Assembly (NCBI GenBank): GCA_016234535.1
Contig: JACRBH010000168.1
Coordinates: forward strand, 1-64,000
Source of the DNA: Chloroflexota bacterium
Lineage (GTDB): Bacteria; Chloroflexota; Anaerolineae; Anaerolineales; Villigracilaceae
Length of the DNA: 64,000 nt
Direction of reading: 5' to 3'
In this document: positions 20,162 to 29,534 of the stretch, one piece after another
How the letters are laid out: each line of letters opens with the position of its first letter
Position numbering within the stretch: position 1 is the stretch's first letter
Translations under genes and position numbers: made by a program
Notes under the pieces: generated by a model
Seen by the model: only the letters and a program-made list of their open reading frames with translations
The model's database searches: none
Told to the model about the DNA's origin: nothing

Positions 20162-20253
20162 CCATTTTTCGTAGTATATTTTCCCCCTCAAAGGACATGG
20201 ATCATATATGGCATTAATCAGTTTACAGGACGTGAGTCTCGGCTTTGGCGGAC
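20162..20253 (+). repeat. Left direct repeat: promoter-like segment plus first ~15 codons of the ABC-F gene (truncated copy)
   Basis: ATGGCATTAATCAGTTTACAGGACGTGAGTCTCGGCTTTGGCGGAC at 20208 matches 20989 with 3 mismatches in 46 nt; upstream TAGTATATT…TCCCCC also shared; frame then runs into LKLQCI*. Confidence 0.95.
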
Positions 20254-20258
20254 TGAAA

Positions 20259-20663
20259 TTACAGTGCATTTAACAAATCAATGAATTCTTTTGCGGTAAG
20301 TATGGGGATTTCCCTGAAAGAGCCAAGTTCGAGAACGTGATGATCCCCGCTGACAATAAAATTCACATTTCCTGCATCCGCCGCTTCGAGAAACTTGTTG
20401 TCTGTGGCATCGGCAACGATGACAAGAATTTCCTCCACTGGAGTGACAAATTCGGCATTTTGTAAAAGGTACTCGGTGGTGGTAAGAATTTCAATTTGCG
20501 GGATCTTGAATTTTGGGCGGTTGATCACATCCAGATATTCGCGGGCAATCTCTTCCGTGATGATCAGTTTGAATTTCCCCGCTCTCCATTCGTCAATGAT
20601 AACGCCCAATCTTCCGCCCAGAATCGCGGAAATAAAAATATTCGTATCCAGCACAACGCGCAT
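20259..20663 (-). CDS. PIN-domain toxin (PIN_3/COG1569-like)
   Basis: MRVVLDTNIFISAILGG…, DATDNKFLEAA…IVSGDHHVL acidic motifs. Confidence 0.85.
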   Translation of the reverse strand: MRVVLDTNIFISAILGGRLGVIIDEWRAGKFKLIITEEIAREYLDVINRPKFKIPQIEILTTTEYLLQNAEFVTPVEEILVIVADATDNKFLEAADAGNVNFIVSGDHHVLELGSFREIPILTAKEFIDLLNAL

Positions 20664-20896
20664 TATTTACCATCCCGCACAGCGCGGATCTCAGCCTCGA
20701 TATCTTCCTGAGTAATATTCATTTCCCCTGCCCGCGCACGGATGGATTTCAAGGCTTTATCAAAACGCTCGTCCAGTTCCTTTTGTTCGCTTGGAATGCT
20801 TAACTTTAAATAGCGAATGAACGCCAATACATCCACCAGGCGCGTCTCTGGCAGGGTGGAAATTTCCAGAAGTATGGTTTGTTCCAAATTGGTCAT
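20663..20896 (-). CDS. Putative antitoxin partner of the PIN toxin
   Basis: Small ORF directly upstream with TAATG overlap to the PIN ORF; acidic/helical. Confidence 0.75.
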   Translation of the reverse strand: MTNLEQTILLEISTLPETRLVDVLAFIRYLKLSIPSEQKELDERFDKALKSIRARAGEMNITQEDIEAEIRAVRDGK

Positions 20897-20961
20897 GGTT
20901 CACCTCGTAGGCATAATTATACCTGTAAAGAAAACCCTCAAATTGAACACCATCACAAAAC

Positions 20962-21034
20962 ACATTTTCATAGTATATTCTCCCCCCTATGGCATTAATC
21001 AGTTTACAAGACGTGAGTCTCGGCTTCGGCGGAC
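20962..21034 (+). repeat. Right direct repeat: promoter-like segment and 5' end of intact ABC-F gene
   Basis: CATTTTCATAGTATATTCTCCCCCCTATGGCATTAATCAGTTTACAAGACGTGAGTCTCGGCTTCGGCGGAC. Confidence 0.95.
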
Positions 21035-22821
21035 CGCGCCTATTTGACGAGATCAACTTGCAGATCGAACAGGGCGAATGGGTCGGTCTGTTGGGACGCA
21101 ACGGCATGGGAAAGTCCACTTTGCTTAAGTTGGTCAATGGGGATATTTCGCCATTAAGCGGAACCATCGCCCGTCAGCAAAATTTGCGTGTGGCGTATTT
21201 ACCGCAGGAAGTCCCCGCGGGCGTTGAAGGCAAAGTATTTGACATCGTCGCGGGCGGACTCGACTCTCCCAAAAAAACAGATGAACATCACTGGCAGGGG
21301 CAGCTCCAAGTGGAGCAGGTCATCTCGCGCATGAATTTGGACGCGCACGCGGACACGCGCTTTGAAGTTCTGTCCGCTGGGATGAAGCGCCGCGTCATGC
21401 TGGCACGCGGACTGGTCAAGAAGCCCGATCTGCTTTTATTGGATGAACCCACCAATCACCTCGACATTGACTCGATCAACTGGCTCGAAGATTTTCTAAA
21501 GCGCTGGGGCGGCACGTTGTTATTCGTCACGCATGACCGCGTCTTTCTGCAAAAGCTAACCACCCGCATCATTGAATTGGATCGCGGTCACCTCTTCGAT
21601 TGGGATTGCAGTTACACCACCTTCCTCGAACGCAAGGAAGCCATGCTCACTGCCGAAGCGGAGCAGAATGTTCTCTTCGATAAAAAGCTGGCGCAGGAGG
21701 AAGTTTGGATCCGCAAAGGCATCGAAGCGCGCCGCACGCGTAACGAGGGACGCGTCCGCGCGCTGAAACGTTTGCGCGAGCAGCGGCTCGAACGGCGTGA
21801 ACGTCCAGGCAAAGTGAAAATGCAAATTCAAACCGAGAAGCGTTCGGGCAAACTCGTGATCGAAGCGGAGAATGTCAGCTATTCATTTGGAAGTCAGCCC
21901 ATCGTAAGTGATTTCACCACCACCATTCAACGCGGCGACAAGGTCGGCATCATCGGTCCGAACGGTTCGGGCAAAACAACTTTGCTGCGTTTACTGCTCA
22001 ATGAGTTAACTCCGCAAACTGGCAGCGTTGAATACGGCACGAATTTGGAGATCGCGTATTTCGATCAACTGCGCGCGCAGCTTGATGATTCAAAATCCAT
22101 TTTGGATAACGTCGGCCAGGGACGTGATACGGTCACGATCAATGGCCGCACGCGCAACCTGATGGGCTATCTCGAAGATTTTCTTTTCACGCGTGAGCGG
22201 GTCAACGCGCCCATCAGCGCGCTTTCAGGTGGCGAGCGCAATCGTCTGCTATTGGCACGGCTCTTTGCCCGTTCCGCGAATCTGCTCGTGCTGGATGAAC
22301 CCACCAACGATCTCGATGTGGAGACGCTGGAAATTCTCGAAGAACTTTTGCTTGAATACGATGGCACGCTTTTATTGGTCAGTCATGACCGCGCGTTTCT
22401 TAATAACATCGTCACCAGCACTCTTGCAATGGATGGAAATGGCAAAGTCACAGAAACTGTCGGTGGATATGATGAGTGGAAGCGGCAGGCTGATCTGCTC
22501 GACAAGCCCGCATCAGACTCACCGAAGCCTGCTGCAACACCCCAACAAGAATCAGCGCCGAAAGATTCGTCCGCTCCGCGCAAGTTGACATACAAGGAGC
22601 AGCGCGCGCTCGAAGCGCAACAGCGTGAACTCGCCGAACTCCCCCAGCGGATCGAATCCCTCGAAGCCGAAGTCCACGCCCTCAGCGCGGCAATGACCGA
22701 CGCATCCTTCTATCAACAAGACAGCGCCGAGATCACATCAAGTGTGGACAAATTAAATCAGCTACACGATGAACTTGCACAGGCATATCACAGGTGGGAA
22801 GAGTTGGAAAAACTTCCCTAA
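20989..22821 (+). CDS. ABC-F family ATP-binding protein
   Basis: Two ABC domains (GRNGMGKST, GPNGSGKTT; LLLDEPTNHLD, LVLDEPTNDLD), no TM. Confidence 0.95.
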   Translation: MALISLQDVSLGFGGPRLFDEINLQIEQGEWVGLLGRNGMGKSTLLKLVNGDISPLSGTIARQQNLRVAYLPQEVPAGVEGKVFDIVAGGLDSPKKTDEHHWQGQLQVEQVISRMNLDAHADTRFEVLSAGMKRRVMLARGLVKKPDLLLLDEPTNHLDIDSINWLEDFLKRWGGTLLFVTHDRVFLQKLTTRIIELDRGHLFDWDCSYTTFLERKEAMLTAEAEQNVLFDKKLAQEEVWIRKGIEARRTRNEGRVRALKRLREQRLERRERPGKVKMQIQTEKRSGKLVIEAENVSYSFGSQPIVSDFTTTIQRGDKVGIIGPNGSGKTTLLRLLLNELTPQTGSVEYGTNLEIAYFDQLRAQLDDSKSILDNVGQGRDTVTINGRTRNLMGYLEDFLFTRERVNAPISALSGGERNRLLLARLFARSANLLVLDEPTNDLDVETLEILEELLLEYDGTLLLVSHDRAFLNNIVTSTLAMDGNGKVTETVGGYDEWKRQADLLDKPASDSPKPAATPQQESAPKDSSAPRKLTYKEQRALEAQQRELAELPQRIESLEAEVHALSAAMTDASFYQQDSAEITSSVDKLNQLHDELAQAYHRWEELEKLP

Positions 22822-22916
22822 TGTCGTTGCGAGAAGGGCTTTAGCCCGACGAAGCAATCTCCACATAACAGGAGATTGCTTCGTCGCTCACTACCGTTCG
22901 CTCCTCGCAACGACAT
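22821..22916. repeat. Family A palindromic repeat copy
   Basis: ATGTCGTTGCGAGAAGG…CTCCTCGCAACGACAT. Confidence 0.9.
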
Positions 22917-22930
22917 CAATTTACGAAATC

Positions 22931-22972
22931 AAAAAGGCGCCCCTGAAATCAGGAGCGCCTTTTGTTTAATTA
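22931..22972. terminator. Terminator-like hairpin between convergent genes
   Basis: AAAAAGGCGCCCCTGAAATCAGGAGCGCCTTTTGTTT. Confidence 0.75.
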
Positions 22973-22981
22973 TTTTTTTCT

Positions 22982-25276
22982 TTACGGCAGGCTAAAGGTT
23001 CTGACGAGGAAGACAGCCATCTGCGCGCGTGTGACTGCGGCATTGGGGCAGTAAAGGGTACCGCCGCATCCAGATGTAATCCCCTCTGCCGCCAAGCGTT
23101 CTATCCATGCAGCGGCAAAGGCTCCAATCGGCACATCCGTGAAAACAGTTCCTGTGGCAGCCGGGGGAGCGTAGGCGGAAGTGTACTTGGCGCGCAGCAG
23201 GAAAATAGCCATTTCAGCGCGTGTGACCGATGCGTTCGGGCAGTAATTGCCACCACCGCACCCACCGGTAATTCCTTCAGCAAACAACTGTTCGATCCAT
23301 GCGGCTCCAAAGGCGCCAATCGGTACATCCGTGAAGACCGTTCCAGTGGCAGCCGGGGGTGAGTACGTGGCGCCGTGGATGCCTCGCAGGAGGAAGATCG
23401 CCATCTGCGCGCGAGTGACCGATGTGTTCGGACAATAGTTCCTTGGAATGGTGGTACAGCCGCCGGTAATGCCTGCGGTATTAAGAGACTCAATATAAGT
23501 CTGCGCAAAAGCGCCCACTGGGACATCAACGAAGGTACTGCAAACAGGAGTTCTGAATGAGCCAATTCGCGTCTTCCAACTGGCGGAACTCGTGGCACTA
23601 TAGTATTCCTGCGTATACCAGAAGGTGCAGTCATCGAGCGGGTCGACAGCCATCATGCTGTAATCACCCCAACGTCCGGATGAATGGGTCTGGGAACCGG
23701 CACCCGCGATCATGGAAACTTCTCCTTGTATCATGGAACCAAGCGGGTCGGCTGGATAGCGCCCAGTATAGCGAATCGAAGGAGAGGTGGTGCCGCTGGA
23801 AACAGAATAACCAAGCGCGATATCGCCGGAAGTGTCCATTGCCACACTGCCCATCCAGCGGCTGTCAGTATCCGGCGCATAAACGCCGTCCTGATACAGC
23901 GACCAGCCGGCGCCGCTGTTGCGCAATTCGAACCAGTGGACACCGCCTTTATCGGCGCCGTTCGCATCCACGCTATGGTTGCCAACCAGGGTCTGATACG
24001 AGCCGAAGTTTCGGTATTGCAAGCGATACATCAAACGGTCAGGGATCGAGTCCAATCTTTGGGCAGTGCCGGGTTGGACAATATCAGCAAGATTCGGATC
24101 CACATCAGAGGTGGAAATTAATTGGTTGGGCGCAAAAGATGCCAAGCCAAAGGTTGAGTTAGCGGGGGTAACCCAATCTACATGAAAATTCCAAATGCGC
24201 AGGGTGTCCTGGGCGTCACCAAGCCAGCTTGTATCATCCCATTCCGAGAAAGCGTTTGGTGTGCCTGCAGCAGGCGCTGGGCCATCCAGATCAGAAGGAA
24301 GCATACCGCCATAGTTGAGGGTTACTGCGCCGACATCAAAATAAATCATCATGGCGGCAGCGCCAGCCAGCATGGCGGTACGGTTAAAGACCACTGCTCC
24401 CGCTCCTCTCCAGGCGAGGCCGTTATTATTATCAAACTGATTGACGCTCATATAGTAACCATCCGGCCAGACGCCGAATTTGGAATAATCATTAAATATG
24501 CTTGTGCTGTACAAAAAGTCATAGCGATACCACACACCCAGCGGGTCGGCTGTTGCAGAGACGGCGATACATTGATGGAAATTACCCGGGGCAAATGTGA
24601 AAGCAAACTGACTTGCCAACCAGCGATTGGCAAGGTGGTCATACAGGACAATTGGGTCTCCATTGTTATTGGTCTGGCAAATGCCGCCCATTCCGCTGAA
24701 TAAGGCAACGTTGCCCGCAGTTGGCCCATAAAGTGAAACGGGAGCCAGGGGGTTGGTCACTTCCCAGATCTGAAGCTGAGTATTAACCCACTGCATATAA
24801 TATTTCTTGCGGGTGGCCGGGTCATAACCAATATCGCCGTTCGAGTCGGGAGGCAAAGAGCCGCTGGCTCCAACGCCGTCGAAGTTGGCAGTCGGAAGCG
24901 GCATCCCGCCGCCACCGCCATAAATGGTTTGCACAGCCAACGGGTCGAATGTGCCGCTGCTGATGTCATTTTTCGCCTTGGGCATCGTAAGGCGATTACG
25001 CAAATTAAGCGGAACATCCACCGCACCTTGATCGGTGACAACCGGCTTGATCGAGCTAAGCGGCTGGCTAACACTGACCTCAGCAACCACAACTTTAGGG
25101 CTAACGGCAGGCTGCTCCGCGTTAGACGCGGCCATTGCGCTGCCGGTCCCTCCCAATGGACTGATCAACAAAGCTAGCGCTAAAAACAGACAGGTAATGC
25201 TCCAAAAACGATTTGTATTCATTGATATTCTCCTTAAGAATAAACCGATAACTTGAACACAACGCAGGCTTAGCAA
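22982..25276 (-). CDS. Secreted protein with three C-terminal S-layer homology (SLH) domains
   Basis: Signal-like N-terminus; three repeats of FTDVPIGAF…WIEQLFAEGITGGC…YCPN…VTRAEMAIFLLRA; start may be internal MNTNRFWSITCLF. Confidence 0.9.
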   Translation of the reverse strand: MLSLRCVQVIGLFLRRISMNTNRFWSITCLFLALALLISPLGGTGSAMAASNAEQPAVSPKVVVAEVSVSQPLSSIKPVVTDQGAVDVPLNLRNRLTMPKAKNDISSGTFDPLAVQTIYGGGGGMPLPTANFDGVGASGSLPPDSNGDIGYDPATRKKYYMQWVNTQLQIWEVTNPLAPVSLYGPTAGNVALFSGMGGICQTNNNGDPIVLYDHLANRWLASQFAFTFAPGNFHQCIAVSATADPLGVWYRYDFLYSTSIFNDYSKFGVWPDGYYMSVNQFDNNNGLAWRGAGAVVFNRTAMLAGAAAMMIYFDVGAVTLNYGGMLPSDLDGPAPAAGTPNAFSEWDDTSWLGDAQDTLRIWNFHVDWVTPANSTFGLASFAPNQLISTSDVDPNLADIVQPGTAQRLDSIPDRLMYRLQYRNFGSYQTLVGNHSVDANGADKGGVHWFELRNSGAGWSLYQDGVYAPDTDSRWMGSVAMDTSGDIALGYSVSSGTTSPSIRYTGRYPADPLGSMIQGEVSMIAGAGSQTHSSGRWGDYSMMAVDPLDDCTFWYTQEYYSATSSASWKTRIGSFRTPVCSTFVDVPVGAFAQTYIESLNTAGITGGCTTIPRNYCPNTSVTRAQMAIFLLRGIHGATYSPPAATGTVFTDVPIGAFGAAWIEQLFAEGITGGCGGGNYCPNASVTRAEMAIFLLRAKYTSAYAPPAATGTVFTDVPIGAFAAAWIERLAAEGITSGCGGTLYCPNAAVTRAQMAVFLVRTFSLP

Positions 25277-25584
25277 TTCTCATTCAAGAAATTTTTGGGT
25301 TGACCTCCTTTAGCCGTATAGAGCTCTTCATCAAGATTTCTTTATTTTTAGAGCCCTCGCTTTTGTTCTAAGCGAAGCGACACTGCGTAAAGTATTCAGG
25401 TACATGAATCTGCCGCCCGAATCCGTTGGCGAGAAATTCCAAGGGAGGGAATTACAGAAAACGGCTGGCAATTTCAGTAAATCACGAATATGCTCCGGAG
25501 CGCAGACTTCAGTCCGCTTTGCCTCTGTAAAATTGCAGACTAAAGTCTGCATTCCACTCAATCTGTGATTTACTGAATTTTTTT

Positions 25585-27303
25585 TCACGAGCGCCGCTGG
25601 GTTGGGTGGGAATCTGCGCGAGAAGTATGGTGGTCAACGGAACGCGGTACCCATACAAGGATGATCGTTCCCTCCCCGCTGACCGATGAAATCTCAATAT
25701 CCCCGCCCACCGCATGAGCGCGTGTTTGCATATTCGCCAGCCCATGCCCAATTGACGTCTGCATTTTTTCCAGATCAAAACCCCTGCCGTCATCCTTGAT
25801 CTCCAACAGGGCGCGGTCACTGGTTGTCCACAAGACAACCTCCACGTTCTTGGCCTTGGCATGTTTTGCGGCATTGGCCAATGCCTCCTGACAGATATGA
25901 AATAAAGTCAATGATTGCGTATGCGGCAGGTCTTTCAAATCCGAATCAGGCGCAGTAAAATTCACTTCAGAGAAAGTATGGGCGCGATACTCCGCTATCA
26001 GGCGTTTGATACCCATCAACAAACCTTCATTGCCAAGCTGACGGGGTCTCAGGTCGAGGATATAGGCGCGGATATCACGAATCGCCTGATTCAAACCATT
26101 GATCGAGTGCTGGATCTGTTCCTTCGCGGATTTCGGATCATCGTTCAATGATAGTTTCGCCCCTTCGAGCGCCAGCCCCACGCCATAAATGGATTGAATG
26201 ATGCCATCGTGCAAGTCCATGCCGATGCGGTCACGTTCTTCCAATACCGCGAGCCTTCGGGCGTTGGAATGAAGGCGCGCATTTTCAATGGCGAGCCCGG
26301 CCCACGTGCCCACTGCTGTAAGCAATTGAACGCTTCTTTCATCGAACGGGTCAGTGGCGCGGGTGGCAACACTCATCACGCCCATCAGGTTTTCACCGGA
26401 TAACATCGGGATACATGCGATCTGTTGAAACCCAGCCTGCACCACCGAATCACGCAGGAAGTTCGTATCATTCGCCAGGTGTCTGCCGATCATGGGCTTG
26501 CGATTTCGGGCAACGATCCCCGGATACCCTTCCCCCACTTGAAAAATATTGGATGTCCAAAACGCTTCGGCGGCCTGGCCGCGATGCAGAACCATTCGCA
26601 GGGTGGTCTTATCTTCCTCCAACAGGAAAATCTCGCCCGCTTCGACTTTCATGTAGTTCATCACAAGCCCAAGGGTCTTGTTAAGAATCTCGTCGAGTTC
26701 CAGGCTCGAGGTCAGGGTTGATGCGATGCCGTTAAGCAGTCCCATATCCACATTGCGGCGGGTCAATGCCAGATCGCGTTCCCGCATCTGGTCGTATAAT
26801 CGCGCATTTTGGAGCGCCGTGGCGGCATAGGTGGCAAGCATCTGGATGATCATTTCATCATCCGCTGTAAATTCGAAGGAGTCTATTTTTTCAGTAAGAT
26901 AGATCTGCCCCAACTGTATCTCACCCGCGCGGATTGGGACGCCCAAAAAGGAAGTCATCTTTGGGTGATGCGCGGGAAAACCCACGGAGTGCGGATGCTC
27001 CGAAATGACAGGCAGGCGCAGGGGAGTTTCAGTATCCATTAATTCACCGAGCAAGCCGCGCCCAATAGGCGGGTGTGGAATTTTTTTGATCTGTGAATCG
27101 GTCATGCCGACTGATATGAATTGCTTTAATCTGCCCTCATCATCCAAAACCCCCAGCGCGGCATAACGCGCCCCTGCCTGCTCACATGCCGTGGTTGCAA
27201 TCCGCTCCAACAGGGACTCCAGCGAAACATCCTTCACCAATTCCAAACTTGCGCGGTGCAGTGCAAACAATCGTTCCTGTAGTTGTTCACGGGTAAGGAG
27301 CAT
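25585..27303 (-). CDS. GAF-domain sensor histidine kinase (HisKA_3/NarX-type)
   Basis: Two GAF regions, ERDRIGMDLHDGIIQSIYGVGL H-box, HATPase IKDDGRGFDL; start placed at MLLTREQ. Confidence 0.9.
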   Translation of the reverse strand: MLLTREQLQERLFALHRASLELVKDVSLESLLERIATTACEQAGARYAALGVLDDEGRLKQFISVGMTDSQIKKIPHPPIGRGLLGELMDTETPLRLPVISEHPHSVGFPAHHPKMTSFLGVPIRAGEIQLGQIYLTEKIDSFEFTADDEMIIQMLATYAATALQNARLYDQMRERDLALTRRNVDMGLLNGIASTLTSSLELDEILNKTLGLVMNYMKVEAGEIFLLEEDKTTLRMVLHRGQAAEAFWTSNIFQVGEGYPGIVARNRKPMIGRHLANDTNFLRDSVVQAGFQQIACIPMLSGENLMGVMSVATRATDPFDERSVQLLTAVGTWAGLAIENARLHSNARRLAVLEERDRIGMDLHDGIIQSIYGVGLALEGAKLSLNDDPKSAKEQIQHSINGLNQAIRDIRAYILDLRPRQLGNEGLLMGIKRLIAEYRAHTFSEVNFTAPDSDLKDLPHTQSLTLFHICQEALANAAKHAKAKNVEVVLWTTSDRALLEIKDDGRGFDLEKMQTSIGHGLANMQTRAHAVGGDIEISSVSGEGTIILVWVPRSVDHHTSRADSHPTQRRS

Positions 27304-27450
27304 ACAGACATTATAATCAATTCGTTGTTTAATTGACGGAGTCCAAAGTCTCCTGACTTTGGACATCCAACGACTGGAGTCGTTGGACTCCGCATTCCGC
27401 TTTTTGATAGAATTTGAAAGAAGCCAAACACTATACTTGGGACAACTCAA

Positions 27451-28749
27451 ATGACCAATTCGCGCATCTCTGGATTTTACAACCTGACTCTCGAAGAACG
27501 CCGCATCAAACTAGCCAAAGCTGCGGATCGGACTCCCGAAGACCTGCTCCCGTTTACTACAGGCGGACTCTCCACTGAATCAGCCGACCATATGATCGAA
27601 AATGTGATTGGCATGTATGCGCTCCCAATGGGCATCGGCCTGAACTTCATGGTCAACGGGCGCGATGTGCTGGTTCCCTTCGTGGTGGAGGAACCGTCTG
27701 TTGTGGCGGGCGCATCCTTTATGGCAAAACTCGCCCGCGCTGGCGGCGGATTCACAGCCACCACCACCGAGCCGTTGATGATCGGACAAATGCAGTTGAT
27801 CAACGTGGTCAACATGAATGAAGCGCGGCTGAAAATATTTGAACACAAAGCGGAGCTGCTCGAAATTGCCGACGCGATTGACCCGATCCTGAAAAAATTT
27901 GGCGGCGGCGCGCGTGACTTGGAAGTGCGCATGATCGAAGAATCCGCCATTGGGCCGTTCATCGTCATTCATCTCATCTATGATGTGCGCGACGCGATGG
28001 GCGCGAACGCGGTCAATACAGCTTGTGAGAAACTCGCCCCTCGCATCGAAGAGATCACGGGCGGAAAAGTTCACTTGAAGATATTGTCCAATCTTGCAGA
28101 CAGAAGAATTGCCCGTGTGCGCTGTACCATCCCCGTCAGCGAGTTGACTGTGGGATTTGAATCCTTCAAAGGCGAGACTGTGCGCGATGGCATTATCGCC
28201 GCGTATGCTTTCGCCGCAGCCGACCCGTACCGCGCCGCCACCCACAACAAAGGAATCATGAACGGCGTGGACTCGGTCGTCATCGCCACAGGCAATGACT
28301 GGCGCGCCATCGAAGCAGGCGCACATGCTTATGCGGCTCGTTCTGGCAAATATACTTCCCTCTCCACTTGGGGCAAAGACAAGGACGGCAACCTCGTCGG
28401 CACGCTGGAAATGCCGATGGCGGTCGGAATCGTTGGCGGGGCGACCAAAGTCCACCCGGCGGCCCAAGCCGCAGTTAAGTTAATGAACGTAAAGACCGCC
28501 TCCGAATTGGCAGAGATCATCGTCTCGGTCGGCCTCGCTCAAAACATGGCCGCCCTGCGCGCGCTCGCCACCGAAGGTATCCAACGCGGACACATGTCTC
28601 TGCACGCGAGGCAGGTCGCTATTGCCGCAGGCGCATCTGGCGAGTTAATCGAGAAGGTCGCCGCGCAAATGGTGGCGGAGAAGGTTGTGCGTGTGGATCG
28701 AGCGGAAGAGATTTTGGGAATGTATGCAGGGAAACAGGGAAACAAGTAG
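27451..28749 (+). CDS. mvaA: Hydroxymethylglutaryl-CoA reductase, class II-like
   Basis: MENVIGMYALPMGIGLNF, EEPSVVAGAS, ATGNDWRAIEAGAHAYAAR and GIVGGAT… signatures. Confidence 0.9.
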   Translation: MTNSRISGFYNLTLEERRIKLAKAADRTPEDLLPFTTGGLSTESADHMIENVIGMYALPMGIGLNFMVNGRDVLVPFVVEEPSVVAGASFMAKLARAGGGFTATTTEPLMIGQMQLINVVNMNEARLKIFEHKAELLEIADAIDPILKKFGGGARDLEVRMIEESAIGPFIVIHLIYDVRDAMGANAVNTACEKLAPRIEEITGGKVHLKILSNLADRRIARVRCTIPVSELTVGFESFKGETVRDGIIAAYAFAAADPYRAATHNKGIMNGVDSVVIATGNDWRAIEAGAHAYAARSGKYTSLSTWGKDKDGNLVGTLEMPMAVGIVGGATKVHPAAQAAVKLMNVKTASELAEIIVSVGLAQNMAALRALATEGIQRGHMSLHARQVAIAAGASGELIEKVAAQMVAEKVVRVDRAEEILGMYAGKQGNK

Positions 28750-28760
28750 ACAGGTAAACA
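28727..28760. repeat. Octamer tandem repeat copy spanning HMGR 3' end
   Basis: CAGGGAAACAGGGAAACAAGTAGACAGGTAAACA = reverse of TTTACCTG/TCTACTTG units. Confidence 0.6.
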
Positions 28761-29062
28761 TGGAAAAGAAAAAAACACTCACCTCGGAAGAAATTTCTGC
28801 CATTGTGGATCGTATAGCAGATGAATTTGCGTCTGAGGATAAGGCAGAAATTAAAATAATAGCAACACTACCGCCAAATGCACGTTGGCTTGTCGGCATT
28901 CGCAAAGCCGAAGCGATTCGCGCTGACCTTCGCAACAAGCTTGTGCGGGATTTTCCCGAACTTTCAATGCCTGAAATCAACATGAAGATTTTGAGGTCAT
29001 TGACGCCTGTGAGAATAGGAAAGAGTTATACCGAGCCAGCCTATCAAGACCATTTTGGATAA
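28760..29062 (+). CDS. Small hypothetical protein (100 aa)
   Basis: MEKKKTLTSEEISAIVDRIADEF…; start at 28760. Confidence 0.6.
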   Translation: MEKKKTLTSEEISAIVDRIADEFASEDKAEIKIIATLPPNARWLVGIRKAEAIRADLRNKLVRDFPELSMPEINMKILRSLTPVRIGKSYTEPAYQDHFG

Positions 29063-29213
29063 ATACAGCATCGGTGCGGGATAAATCCCTCCCTCAGTTC
29101 ATGGAAGTCGGCTAAAGCCGACTCGCCCAACAGCCCGAAGGGCTTCCACGTACTGAGGCAGGACTTTAGTCCGCCGAGCAAGATGTGGAATGCAACAATA
29201 GAAAAACTTAGCT

Positions 29214-29534
29214 ATGGAATCTAAAATTCTTAAACTTACTAATATCCTTGAAGAAATAGCGTCTTTGCTTGAGGCTTATAACCAGCAGAATTGGCAAGAG
29301 GCTGTAACAGCAATAAAATTAAGACTTCAAGATTCGGATACCTCTGCCTTAAAAGACTACCTTGGCTATTTTCGCGGAATGGGTTCATTAAATGATATAA
29401 CGTTCTACGACACAACCAAAGATGGAAAGCGTCTTTTCAACAAGAATAATAGTCAAAAGTATTATTCCCTTAGTTCGCGTTCATTTTCTCTCGCAAAAGA
29501 AATAAAGCAATCTATAGAAAAAGGTTCTAAATGA
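29214..29534 (+). CDS. Small hypothetical protein (106 aa)
   Basis: AT-rich ORF with ATGA overlap to HMG-CoA synthase start. Confidence 0.65.
   Translation: MESKILKLTNILEEIASLLEAYNQQNWQEAVTAIKLRLQDSDTSALKDYLGYFRGMGSLNDITFYDTTKDGKRLFNKNNSQKYYSLSSRSFSLAKEIKQSIEKGSK

Noticed and set aside
27580-28467. 295-aa minus-strand ORF across HMG-CoA reductase
   Set aside because: Antisense shadow of a clear CDS; low-complexity composition.
29095-29185. Short inverted repeats GTCGGCTAAAGCCGAC and similar near 29100 as a regulatory RNA
   Set aside because: Looks like another generic intergenic palindrome; no ncRNA family recognised.
28760-29534. Treating the two small ORFs between HMGR and HMGS as another TA cassette flanked by gene-start repeats
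   Set aside because: No duplication of the HMGR or HMGS start was found and no TA family motif was recognised.
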